DNA of 7,044 nt from Planktotalea sp. (GTDB lineage: Bacteria > Pseudomonadota > Alphaproteobacteria > Rhodobacterales > Rhodobacteraceae): assembly GCA_024645145.1 (NCBI GenBank), contig JAHEGL010000110.1:6006-13049 (forward strand), given 5' to 3'. This document shows, piece by piece, positions 1-6,210 of the stretch; position 1 is the first letter of the stretch; each line of letters begins with the position of its first letter. The position numbers were made by a program, and so were the translations under genes. Under the pieces are notes generated by a model. It ran no database searches. It was not told the DNA's origin and worked only from the letters and a program-made list of their open reading frames with translations.

Positions 1-2
1 GC

Positions 3-200
3 GGTTTCTCTGCTGCGGATATATCTGTGGGGCAGGCGGTTTACTTGGGGCAAAGGTTTCGCAAATTGGATCAGCATCCAGCGGTTGCCGCATGGTTCGC
101 GCAACTTGAAGCGCGGGCTGCGTATCAAGCGAGCCTGCCGAAAGCGGAGGAAGTGCTTTATACCAAAGACTTCTATCCCGCGTGGGAGATGCCAACATGA
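3..200 (+). CDS. Glutathione S-transferase family protein, C-terminal 65 codons (5' end cut by window)
   Basis: This open frame enters from the left edge and runs to a TGA at 198-200. It encodes 65 residues. The stretch FSAADISVGQAV followed by HPAVAAWFAQLEAR resembles the all-helical C-terminal domain of cytosolic glutathione S-transferases, where a conserved 'sxAD' helix is followed by 'P.v..W..rl..Rpa'. The N-terminal thioredoxin-like domain with the glutathione site lies outside the window, so catalytic residues and substrate cannot be judged. The stop overlaps the start of the HMG-CoA lyase gene (ATGA, 197-200), so the gene is part of the leucine-degradation operon and is probably co-translated with its neighbour. 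A role in that pathway is an inference from position only. The GST call rests on about a third of a protein. Confidence 0.68.
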   Translation, partial: GFSAADISVGQAVYLGQRFRKLDQHPAVAAWFAQLEARAAYQASLPKAEEVLYTKDFYPAWEMPT

Positions 201-1066
201 GCGAAACGGTCGAGCTTTTTGAGGTTGGGCCGCGTGACGGGCTTCAGAATGAGAAGGTGCTGATTTCTGCTCGGGACAAGATCGCCTTGGTTGATCTGCT
301 AAGTACGGCAGGCTTTACACGGATCGAGGTCGCGAGCTTTGTCAGCCCTAAATGGGTCCCGCAAATGGCAACGAGCGGTGAGGTACTTGCAGGTATCACG
401 CGCGTGCCGTCGGTATCTTATTCTGCGCTGACACCTAACATGCGTGGTTTCGAAGGAGCGATTGCCGCGCATGCAGACGAAGTGGCGATTTTCGGGTCCG
501 CGAGCGAAGGGTTCTCAAAGGCGAACATCAACGCAAGCATTGCTGAAAGCTTGGAACGCTTTGCGCCAGTTGCCGCGGCGGCGAAAGCCCATGGCATTCC
601 AGTACGAGGCTATATCTCCTGCATCGTGAATTGTCCTTATGACGGCCCGACACAGCCTGACCAAAGTGCGTCGGTCGCAAAAGCGTTGCATGATATTGGA
701 TGCTACGAACTTTCGCTCGGTGATACGACGGGACACGCCTATCCAGACGAAATCACTGCAATGCTGTGTGCTGTCAAAGCTGCGGTGCCAAACGCGAAGC
801 TTGCGGGTCACTATCATGACACCAGCGGGCGCGCCTTGGCCAATATCGAAGCGTCGCTTGCGCAAGGGGTCCGTGTCTTTGATACATCTATCGGCGGTCT
901 CGGCGGCTGTCCTTATGCGCCCGGTGCATTGGGCAATGTCGCCACTGAGAGTGTTGCGGCGCGTTTGGAAACGCTGGGCTACACCACAAAACTCAATCCC
1001 GCGGTGCTAGAACGTGCCGCGAATATGGCGCTTGAGTTGCGCGGCAAAGGGCAAAGCGATGTTTGA
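197..1066 (+). CDS. mvaB: 3-hydroxy-3-methylglutaryl-CoA lyase
   Basis: This 289-residue cytoplasmic enzyme of the HMGL-like TIM-barrel family cleaves HMG-CoA to acetyl-CoA and acetoacetate, the last step of leucine breakdown. The family's catalytic residues are visible. GPRDGLQNE (11-19) supplies R13 and D14, and E44 lies in IEVASF. H205 and H207 are the metal ligands in GHYHDT. GGLGGCPYAPGALGN (233-247) carries C238 and N247. The H205-C238 and H205-N247 spacings (33 and 42) equal those of the human enzyme (H233, C266, N275). The length is normal. I chose ATG 197 because GGGAG lies about 8 bases upstream and the ATGA overlaps the previous stop; an upstream in-frame GTG at 182 has no such support. 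The 3' end overlaps the hydratase gene by 8 bases. The symbol follows common usage; liuE or hmgL are used for the same enzyme. Confidence 0.95.
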   Translation: MSETVELFEVGPRDGLQNEKVLISARDKIALVDLLSTAGFTRIEVASFVSPKWVPQMATSGEVLAGITRVPSVSYSALTPNMRGFEGAIAAHADEVAIFGSASEGFSKANINASIAESLERFAPVAAAAKAHGIPVRGYISCIVNCPYDGPTQPDQSASVAKALHDIGCYELSLGDTTGHAYPDEITAMLCAVKAAVPNAKLAGHYHDTSGRALANIEASLAQGVRVFDTSIGGLGGCPYAPGALGNVATESVAARLETLGYTTKLNPAVLERAANMALELRGKGQSDV

Positions 1067-1847
1067 AACAATAAAACTAAGCACTGATGAGCGCGGTGTT
1101 GCACAGCTTGTTCTGGCACGCCCAGACAAACATAACGCGATGTCCGAGCAAATGCTTGATGATTTGCTTGCAGCAGCGAAACACATCGCGACAGATCGGG
1201 CGATCCGGGTCGTTGTCCTTAGCGCAGAAGGAAAGAGTTTTTGCGCAGGTGGTGATTTGGCGTGGATGCGCGCGCAAATGGATATGGACCCAAAGGCGCG
1301 CAGCGCGCAGGCTGCAAAGCTGGCGTACATGTTGCAAGCACTTGATACACTGCCACAACCGTTGATCGGACGCATCCATGCGAATGCATTTGGCGGCGGC
1401 GTCGGCCTTGCCAGCGTGTGTGACATCGCGATTGGAGTTGAGGGCGCGCTGATGGGTTTAACCGAAACGCGTTTAGGCCTGATCCCCGCAACGATTGGTC
1501 CCTATGTCGTAGCGCGAATGGGGGCTGCAAATGCGCGGCGCGTGTTCATTTCTGGACGACGGTTTGAGACGCATGAAGCGCAAAATTTGGGTTTGCTCGC
1601 TAACGTCGTCCCATTAGACGCGCTCGACGCCGCGATTGAGGCAGAGGTCACCCCATATCTATCTTGCGCGCCCGGCGCTGTCGCTGATGCCAAGGCTTTG
1701 GTGCGCGCACTGAGCAACCCTATAGATGAGAGAACGATTGAGCATACGATTGATGCGCTTGCGCAGCGTTGGGAAAGCCCTGAATCGCTTGAAGGCATCA
1801 GTGCATTTTTTGAAAAGCGCGCGCCGGATTGGGCGGGGCAGCCGTAA
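1059..1847 (+). CDS. liuC: Enoyl-CoA hydratase/isomerase family, probable 3-methylglutaconyl-CoA hydratase
   Basis: This 262-residue crotonase-fold enzyme is predicted to hydrate 3-methylglutaconyl-CoA to HMG-CoA, the substrate of the lyase encoded just upstream. SFCAGGDLAWM (60-70) forms the first half of the oxyanion hole, and FGGGVGLASVCDIAIG (111-126) is the second crotonase signature. In TETRLGLIPATIGPYV, E136 aligns with the catalytic Glu164 of rat crotonase. The position equivalent to the other catalytic Glu (rat Glu144) is G116. My recollection is that bacterial LiuC-type hydratases also have GGGVGL here, so this supports the subfamily rather than a broken enzyme. ATG 1059 is preferred: AAAGGG lies 7 bases upstream and it overlaps the lyase gene by 8 bases. 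The longer frame from 1014 adds 15 residues buried in the lyase gene. The crotonase family is certain; the exact substrate is inferred from the neighbours. Confidence 0.88.
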   Translation: MFETIKLSTDERGVAQLVLARPDKHNAMSEQMLDDLLAAAKHIATDRAIRVVVLSAEGKSFCAGGDLAWMRAQMDMDPKARSAQAAKLAYMLQALDTLPQPLIGRIHANAFGGGVGLASVCDIAIGVEGALMGLTETRLGLIPATIGPYVVARMGAANARRVFISGRRFETHEAQNLGLLANVVPLDALDAAIEAEVTPYLSCAPGAVADAKALVRALSNPIDERTIEHTIDALAQRWESPESLEGISAFFEKRAPDWAGQP

Positions 1848-1874
1848 AAACACCAACGCGCAACCACTTATTCG

Positions 1875-1884
1875 TGTGATCACT
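1875..1884. promoter_or_regulatory. Second GTGATCAC box, partial copy of the downstream palindrome
   Basis: The core GTGATCAC at 1876-1883 is identical to the core of the palindrome at 1929-1940. Its symmetry breaks at the next base pair out (T...T instead of T...A). The two centres are 55 bases apart, a little over five helical turns. Two boxes on roughly the same DNA face could bind two dimers of one regulator. An 8-base core could also recur by chance. Confidence 0.25.
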
Positions 1885-1928
1885 AACAGAGCATGGAATC
1901 GTGCGTCTTAAGGCGTTGACCCCCCCAC

Positions 1929-1940
1929 TTGTGATCACAA
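1929..1940. promoter_or_regulatory. Perfect 12-bp palindrome TTGTGATCACAA, candidate operator
   Basis: TTGTGATCACAA equals its own reverse complement over all 12 bases. It sits 36 bases before a TTGACA and about 235 bases before nuoA. A symmetric site of this length suits a dimeric helix-turn-helix regulator. The TTGT...ACAA outer bases resemble sites of FadR-type GntR regulators and are also loosely like a contracted CRP half-site pair. The regulator cannot be named from the sequence. Confidence 0.4.
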
Positions 1941-1975
1941 ATTGCCAGCGGTGATGTGAGTTCGTCGCATTGGAT

Positions 1976-2014
1976 TTGACACGTTTTTTGCCGTTTTGGC
2001 GAAAAATGTATAAA
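1976..2014 (+). promoter_or_regulatory. Candidate sigma-70-like promoter elements upstream of nuoA
   Basis: A consensus -35-like TTGACA lies at 1976-1981 and a -10-like TATAAA at 2009-2014, but the gap between them is 27 bases, too long for one promoter. TTGCCG at 1988-1993 gives a 15-base gap to the same TATAAA, which is short but possible. The stretch is the most AT-rich in the intergenic region. If the TATAAA is used, transcription would start near 2021 and leave a leader of about 150 bases before nuoA. A weaker alternative is TTGACC at 2066-2071 with TACACC at 2089-2094 and 17 bases between them. I cannot choose between these. Confidence 0.25.
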
Positions 2015-2075
2015 AACAAGGGGCTTACGCGGCTGTTAGCCTTATCAATTCTTGTATTGCTGGAGTTGACCCTCT

Positions 2076-2131
2076 GAGCACGGCTCGGTACACCCCGAGC
2101 GAGCCAAACTAGCCATTTGAGCGCACCGAGC
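2076..2131 (+). promoter_or_regulatory. Competing inverted repeats in the presumed nuoA leader
   Basis: GCTCGG at 2083-2088 can pair with CCGAGC at 2095-2100, giving a 6-bp stem with a 6-base loop. Extended by one base to GCTCGGT (2083-2089), it can instead pair with ACCGAGC at 2125-2131 for a 7-bp stem. A third option pairs GGCTCG (2082-2087) with CGAGCC (2100-2105), and GAGC (2076-2079) can pair with GCTC (2083-2086). These structures are mutually exclusive and lie 45-100 bases before the nuoA start. They could be a regulatory leader, a site for a DNA-binding protein, or chance in a GAGC-rich stretch. Confidence 0.22.
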
Positions 2132-2174
2132 TTAAAAGACAAAGCGCGCGCGAAACCGAAGGGAACCATTCTTC

Positions 2175-2540
2175 GTGGAAGACATTGCAAGAGAATACCT
2201 CCCCATCATTATTTTCCTGGCCGTTGCCATTGGTTTGGGCCTTGTCCTGATCCTTGCTGCAATTGTTTTAGCCGTGCGCAATCCTGATCCTGAGAAAGTG
2301 TCCGCTTATGAATGCGGGTTTAACGCTTTCGATGATGCACGGATGAAGTTTGATGTGCGGTTCTATCTGGTCTCCATCCTGTTTATTATTTTCGATCTTG
2401 AGATCGCCTTTTTGTTCCCTTGGGCCGTGGCCTTTAAAGATGTGAGCATGGTTGGTTTCTGGTCGATGATGGTCTTTCTTGCGGTGCTGACTGCCGGATT
2501 TGCGTACGAGTGGAAAAAAGGAGCGCTCGAATGGGAGTGA
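2175..2540 (+). CDS. nuoA: NADH-quinone oxidoreductase subunit A
   Basis: This 121-residue inner-membrane subunit of complex I (mitochondrial ND3) lies at the junction between the membrane arm and the quinone-site module. Three hydrophobic helices are visible at about 9-33, 62-84 and 92-111. The long loop after the first helix holds the conserved YECGF (45-49), whose Cys matches the ND3 cysteine exposed only in the deactive state of mitochondrial complex [12 protein letters not shown] (73-83) contains the family's conserved acidic residues in helix 2. The start is GTG 2175, with AAGGGA about 10 bases upstream and no in-frame ATG nearby. It is the first gene of the nuo operon and overlaps nuoB by 10 bases. 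Length and sequence are typical of Rhodobacteraceae. Confidence 0.97.
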   Translation: MEDIAREYLPIIIFLAVAIGLGLVLILAAIVLAVRNPDPEKVSAYECGFNAFDDARMKFDVRFYLVSILFIIFDLEIAFLFPWAVAFKDVSMVGFWSMMVFLAVLTAGFAYEWKKGALEWE

Positions 2541-3064
2541 TGACTGGAACAGCCACTGCAGGTGGTGATCGTGATCATGGTACAGCCGCGCTGAATGCCG
2601 AACTTGCTGATAAGGGCTTTCTGCTGACGTCAACGGATGACATCATCAACTGGGCGCGCACAGGCTCGCTGCACTGGATGACGTTTGGTTTGGCATGTTG
2701 CGCGGTTGAGATGATGCATACCTCCATGCCGCGTTATGACCTGGAGCGTTTTGGCACTGCGCCGCGTGCGTCCCCGCGTCAGTCAGACCTTATGATCGTG
2801 GCTGGCACTTTGACCAACAAAATGGCGCCTGCGCTTCGCAAAGTATATGATCAGATGCCAGAGCCACGCTATGTGATCTCAATGGGATCCTGCGCGAATG
2901 GCGGTGGCTACTACCACTATTCATACTCCGTCGTACGCGGCTGCGATCGCATCGTACCTGTTGATATTTATGTCCCCGGCTGCCCGCCCACGGCGGAAGC
3001 ATTGCTCTATGGCATCATGCAATTGCAGCGCAAAATGCGCCGCACCGGAACAATCGCGCGCTAA
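2531..3064 (+). CDS. nuoB: NADH-quinone oxidoreductase subunit B (N2 iron-sulfur subunit)
   Basis: This 177-residue peripheral subunit of complex I (mitochondrial PSST/NDUFS7) binds the terminal 4Fe-4S cluster N2, which passes electrons to quinone. The four expected ligands are present: adjacent C56 and C57 in [10 protein letters not shown]121 in GSCANGGG, and C151 in [10 protein letters not shown]. The conserved [12 protein letters not shown] and [13 protein letters not shown] blocks lie between them. The start is uncertain among three in-frame codons. ATG 2531 has AAGGAG exactly 7 bases upstream. ATG 2540 overlaps the nuoA stop as TGATG and may match starts annotated in relatives, but it is 16 bases from that site. 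GTG 2510 is unlikely because it precedes the ribosome site. The 10-base overlap with nuoA suggests coupled translation. Confidence 0.96.
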   Translation: MGVMTGTATAGGDRDHGTAALNAELADKGFLLTSTDDIINWARTGSLHWMTFGLACCAVEMMHTSMPRYDLERFGTAPRASPRQSDLMIVAGTLTNKMAPALRKVYDQMPEPRYVISMGSCANGGGYYHYSYSVVRGCDRIVPVDIYVPGCPPTAEALLYGIMQLQRKMRRTGTIAR

Positions 3065-3086
3065 GGCGCGCCTCTAGGAGACTGTC

Positions 3087-3695
3087 ATGAGCGCAGCGCT
3101 GGAAGAACTAGGAACCCACATCGCACTCAAACGCCCCGATTGCGTTTTGGGTTGGGCAATTGAGCAGGGTGAGTTGAATGTGACCGTCGCGCCGTCCAAC
3201 ATCGTTGACTTGGTTGAGTTTCTGAAGACCGATTCAAGCTGCAAGTTTTCGAGCTTGGTGGATATTACCGCAGTGGATTATCCAGAGCGTGGCAAGCGTT
3301 TTGATGTCGTTTACCATTTCTTGTCTATGTACATGAACCACCGCATCCGCCTGCGCTTGCAAGTGCGCGAAGATGCAATGGTGCCCTCCATCGTTGACGT
3401 GCACCCCAGCGCCAATTGGTTCGAGCGTGAAATCTACGACATGTTCGGCCTCTTGTTCTCAGGCCATCCAGACCTGCGCCGCATCCTGACCGATTACGGT
3501 TTTCGCGGGCATCCTTTGCGCAAGGATTTCCCAACAACGGGCTACACTGAAGTGCGTTACGACGAAGTTGAAAAGCGCGTCGTGTATGAGCCTGTGAGTT
3601 TGGTGCAAGAATACCGACAGTTTGATTTCATGTCCCCTTGGGAAGGTGCGCAATACGTGCTGCCGGGTGATGAAAAGACGGAGGAAGCGAAATGA
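3087..3695 (+). CDS. nuoC: NADH-quinone oxidoreductase subunit C (30-kDa subunit)
   Basis: This 202-residue peripheral subunit of complex I (mitochondrial NDUFS3) carries no cofactor and braces the connecting module against NuoD and NuoB. The complex I 30-kDa signature is present: EREIYDMFG at 113-121, then [17 protein letters not shown] starting at 127 and LRKDFP at 144-149. NuoC and NuoD are separate genes here, as in other alphaproteobacteria, unlike the fused NuoCD of E. coli. ATG 3087 has TAGGAG 6 bases upstream. A 22-base gap separates it from nuoB, and its TGA overlaps the nuoD start as ATGA. Confidence 0.96.
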   Translation: MSAALEELGTHIALKRPDCVLGWAIEQGELNVTVAPSNIVDLVEFLKTDSSCKFSSLVDITAVDYPERGKRFDVVYHFLSMYMNHRIRLRLQVREDAMVPSIVDVHPSANWFEREIYDMFGLLFSGHPDLRRILTDYGFRGHPLRKDFPTTGYTEVRYDEVEKRVVYEPVSLVQEYRQFDFMSPWEGAQYVLPGDEKTEEAK

Positions 3696-4918
3696 TGGAC
3701 GGCTCCAAATTCGACGACAACTCTGTTGACGCGCTCTCGGGTGAGCAGAAAATTCGCAACTTCAACATTAATTTCGGCCCGCAGCACCCTGCGGCGCACG
3801 GGGTTTTGCGTTTGGTTCTCGAACTCGACGGCGAAATCGTAGAACGTTGCGATCCTCACATTGGCTTGCTGCACCGCGGTACTGAAAAGCTGATGGAAAG
3901 CCGCACTTACTTGCAAAACTTGCCATATTTCGACCGCCTCGATTACGTGGCGCCGATGAACCAAGAACACGCTTGGTGCCTCGCGATTGAAAAGCTGTGC
4001 GATATCGAAATTCCGCGCCGTGCATCGCTGATCCGCGTACTTTATTCCGAGATTGGCCGCGTGTTGAACCATCTGCTGAATGTGACGACGCAAGCGCTCG
4101 ACGTTGGCGCGCTCACCCCGCCGCTTTGGGGTTTTGAGCAGCGCGAACAGTTGATGATCTTTTATGAACGGGCCTGCGGTGCGCGCCTTCACGCGGCGTA
4201 CTTCCGCCCCGGCGGTGTGCATCAGGACCTTCCCGATGCACTGCTCGATGATATCGAAGCGTGGTCGCATGAATTCCCGAAGTTCATGGACGACATGCAT
4301 GGCCTGTTGACCGAGAACCGTATCTTCAAGCAGCGTAACGCTGATATTGGCGTGGTCACTGAAGAAGACATTCTGAACTATGGCTTCTCCGGTGTTATGG
4401 TGCGCGGCTCTGGTTTTGCGTGGGATTTGCGCCGAGCGCAGCCATATGAATGCTACGATGAATTTGAGTTCCGGATCCCTGTTGGCAAAAATGGCGATTG
4501 CTATGACCGCTATTTGTGCCGCATGGAAGAGATGACGCAATCTGTCTCCATCATTCAGCAAGCTATCGCCAAACTGCGCGAAGAGCCTGGCGATGTTATG
4601 GCGCGTGGCAAGCTCACGCCGCCGAAACGTGGTGACATGAAAACTTCGATGGAAGCGCTGATCCACCACTTCAAGCTCTACACCGAAGGCTTCCACGTCC
4701 CCGCGGGCGAAGTCTATTGCGCCGTCGAAGCCCCCAAGGGCGAGTTCGGCGTTTACCTTGTCGCGGATGGAAGCAACAAACCCTACCGCTCTAAAATTCG
4801 CGCGCCGGGCTTTTTGCATTTGCAAGCCATGGATCACATCACAGTAGGGCACCAACTTGCTGACGTGGCCGCAATCATCGGTACTATGGACGTCGTCTTC
4901 GGCGAGATTGATCGGTAA
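3692..4918 (+). CDS. nuoD: NADH-quinone oxidoreductase subunit D (49-kDa subunit)
   Basis: This 408-residue subunit of complex I (mitochondrial NDUFS2) forms most of the quinone pocket together with Nuo[13 protein letters not shown] (29-40) contains H36, and Y85 in DRLDYVAP lies 49 residues later. The same spacing separates the quinone-binding His59 and Tyr108 of the bovine subunit. Other family blocks are [21 protein letters not shown] and the terminal VFGEIDR, the normal end of the family. The protein is full length. The start ATG 3692 overlaps the nuoC stop and has GGAGG 7 bases upstream; a second ATG follows at 3695. The TAA at 4916-4918 is followed after three bases by the in-frame ATG of a 27-codon small ORF. 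Confidence 0.97.
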   Translation: MMDGSKFDDNSVDALSGEQKIRNFNINFGPQHPAAHGVLRLVLELDGEIVERCDPHIGLLHRGTEKLMESRTYLQNLPYFDRLDYVAPMNQEHAWCLAIEKLCDIEIPRRASLIRVLYSEIGRVLNHLLNVTTQALDVGALTPPLWGFEQREQLMIFYERACGARLHAAYFRPGGVHQDLPDALLDDIEAWSHEFPKFMDDMHGLLTENRIFKQRNADIGVVTEEDILNYGFSGVMVRGSGFAWDLRRAQPYECYDEFEFRIPVGKNGDCYDRYLCRMEEMTQSVSIIQQAIAKLREEPGDVMARGKLTPPKRGDMKTSMEALIHHFKLYTEGFHVPAGEVYCAVEAPKGEFGVYLVADGSNKPYRSKIRAPGFLHLQAMDHITVGHQLADVAAIIGTMDVVFGEIDR

Positions 4919-4921
4919 CTC

Positions 4922-5005
4922 ATGACCAACCTCGCTCTTCCTTTCTCCAAAAATATCCCCGCCGGAGGCTCCAACGCCTACCACGGTTCCAAAGGGTCGT
5001 TCTAA
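4922..5005 (+). CDS. Putative 27-residue microprotein between nuoD and nuoE
   Basis: This short ORF fills the whole gap between nuoD and nuoE. Its ATG follows the nuoD TAA by three bases, and its TAA overlaps the nuoE ATG (TAATG, 5003-5007). The product is [16 protein letters not shown] followed by [11 protein letters not shown]: polar, basic, Gly/Ser-rich, with no membrane helix and no domain I recognise. By hand count, 19 of 27 codons end in G or C, which fits coding use here. There is no good Shine-Dalgarno before it, so expression would depend on coupling to nuoD. It is in the same frame as nuoD, so it could also be a NuoD tail reached by stop-codon readthrough, although NuoD already ends normally. 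Its exact fit favours a real gene, but it may only be a spacer that carries the nuoE ribosome site (AAAGGG, 4991-4996). Confidence 0.5.
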   Translation: MTNLALPFSKNIPAGGSNAYHGSKGSF

Positions 5006-6183
5006 TGCTCCGCCGCCTTCACAAAGACCAACCCGATAGCTTTGCCTTCACGCCTGCAAATCAAGCGTGGGCAGAAGCGCAGATCACAAAATACCCAGAG
5101 GGTCGCCAGGCCTCCGCGATCATCCCGCTATTGTGGCGTGCACAAGAGCAAGAGGGCTGGCTCACGCGTCCAGCGATTGAGCATGTTTCAGATATGCTTG
5201 GCCTTGCCTATATTCGTGGCCTCGAAGTGGCGTCCTTCTACTTTATGTTCCAGTTGCAGCCTGTGGGATCAGTGGCACACATTCAGATTTGTGGCACATT
5301 GTCTTGCATGATCTGTGGTGCCGAAGATCTCGTTGCCGTTTGCAAAGAGAAAATTGCCGACAAACCACATGTTTTAAGTGCAGATGGCAAATTCTCATGG
5401 GAAGAGGTCGAATGTCTCGGGGCCTGCGCCAATGCGCCGATGGCTCAAATTGGCAAAGACTATTATGAGGACCTCACAACAGCAGGCTTGAGCCAGCTGC
5501 TTGATGATATGGCCGCGGGCACAGTTCCAACACCGGGTCCGCAAAATGGCCGGTATTCTTGTGAACCTTTGTCTGGTTTGACCAGCCTTAAGGATTATGA
5601 AAGCGGTAAAACGCAATATAATGCCTCGGCTCAGCTCGCGAGTGATGTTGGCGATACGATCAAACGTATTGATGGCTCTGAAGTACCACTTCTTGCGCCT
5701 TGGCAGGGCAAAACAACGACCAAACCTGCTACTAAAGCGAAGCCAACCGCTGCGAAAAAAGCTGCTGCGCCAAAGCCAGCAGCGAAACAGGCAGCTGATG
5801 CATCCGGTGTGACCAAACAACAAGCGACAGCAAAGTCCAAAGCCAAGCCCGCTACAAAAACACCAAAAGCAGACGACGCTACCAGCGTAAGTGCGGGCAA
5901 GAAACCAAGCACTCTGACAGCAGCGCGCGAAACGGGTGCGGATGATCTGAAAATGATCAAAGGCGTCGGTCCGAAAATGGAAAAGCTGCTTAACTCCTTG
6001 GGCTTTTTCCACTTCGATCAGGTCGCAAAGTGGACCGATGAAGAAGTCGCATGGGTCGATCAAAATCTTGAAGGATTCAAAGGTCGCGTAAGCCGTGACA
6101 ATTGGGTGGCGCAGGCCAACGCGCTTGCAAACGGGGGCGACACAGAATTTGCATCCCGTGTAAAAAAAGGAAGCGTCTATTAA
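5005..6183 (+). CDS. nuoE: NADH-quinone oxidoreductase subunit E with a C-terminal HhH-like extension
   Basis: This is the 24-kDa subunit of the NADH-oxidising module. It binds the 2Fe-2S cluster N1a. Residues 1-230 are the thioredoxin-like NuoE core, with cluster ligands C96, C101, C137 and C141, the same numbering I know for Paracoccus. Core-only homologues such as that of Paracoccus are about 240 residues, but this protein has 392. Residues 235-300 are a disordered linker rich in Ala, Lys, Pro and Thr. Residues 302-392 form a compact module with the helix-hairpin-helix-like [17 protein letters not shown], then [17 protein letters not shown] and [17 protein letters not shown], ending KGSVY. 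Extended NuoE proteins occur in Rhodobacter relatives, and the frame is intact, so this is not a frameshift fusion. ATG 5005 has AAAGGG 8 bases upstream. The role of the tail is unknown. Confidence 0.95.
   Translation: MLRRLHKDQPDSFAFTPANQAWAEAQITKYPEGRQASAIIPLLWRAQEQEGWLTRPAIEHVSDMLGLAYIRGLEVASFYFMFQLQPVGSVAHIQICGTLSCMICGAEDLVAVCKEKIADKPHVLSADGKFSWEEVECLGACANAPMAQIGKDYYEDLTTAGLSQLLDDMAAGTVPTPGPQNGRYSCEPLSGLTSLKDYESGKTQYNASAQLASDVGDTIKRIDGSEVPLLAPWQGKTTTKPATKAKPTAAKKAAAPKPAAKQAADASGVTKQQATAKSKAKPATKTPKADDATSVSAGKKPSTLTAARETGADDLKMIKGVGPKMEKLLNSLGFFHFDQVAKWTDEEVAWVDQNLEGFKGRVSRDNWVAQANALANGGDTEFASRVKKGSVY
6063..6088 (+). repeat. 26-base direct repeat, copy 1 (nuoE C-terminal module)
   Basis: These 26 bases in the nuoE tail, encoding the NLEGFKGR region, are identical to 6912-6937 in the next gene. 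A 15-base identity at 6007-6021 matches 6856-6870 with the same 849-base offset, so both lie in one collinear, in-frame duplication. Confidence 0.9.
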
Positions 6184-6210
6184 TGTTTCTTAAATCCTGG
6201 GAGAGTCACA

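Larger units (their letters stand above)
1848..2174. other. Intergenic region between the leucine-catabolism genes and the nuo operon
   Basis: These 327 bases hold no ORF with a plausible ribosome site or a recognisable protein, and I see no tRNA. I also see no strong GC-rich hairpin plus T-run to end the upstream operon. The region is more AT-rich in its middle (about 1975-2015) than the flanking genes, as expected for a promoter. It carries two GTGATCAC palindromes (1876-1883 and 1931-1938), a consensus-like TTGACA (1976-1981), a TATAAA (2009-2014), and a set of GCTCGG/CCGAGC inverted repeats (2076-2131). It most likely contains the nuo promoter, its operator(s) and the nuoA leader. Confidence 0.6.

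Noticed and set aside
182..196. Upstream GTG start for HMG-CoA lyase
   Set aside because: It lies over or before the GGGAG ribosome site. ATG 197 has good spacing and the family begins at about this point.
1014..1058. Longer start for the enoyl-CoA hydratase
   Set aside because: It adds 15 residues lying wholly inside the lyase gene, without a suitable ribosome site. ATG 1059 has AAAGGG 7 bases upstream.
1976..2004. TTGACA with a -10 box at the usual 16-18 base distance
   Set aside because: The bases at 1998-2005 (GGCGAAAA) do not resemble a -10 box. The good TATAAA is 27 bases away, so a complete promoter was not claimed from this -35 alone.
1984..2006. T-run, GCC, loop, GGC, A-run inverted repeat as a terminator
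   Set aside because: The stem has only three GC pairs plus a bulged G, and no T-run follows it on the + strand. It overlaps the likely promoter region instead.
3557..4984. 475-codon open frame on the minus strand opposite nuoD
   Set aside because: It lies antisense to a clear, full-length nuoD. The frame is open because of codon bias on the coding strand. The translation has no recognisable family, and its ends do not relate to a ribosome site or operon.
5707..6180. NuoE extension as a frameshift or assembly-error fusion
   Set aside because: The frame is continuous, long NuoE proteins occur in related Rhodobacteraceae, and the same module recurs intact in the next gene.
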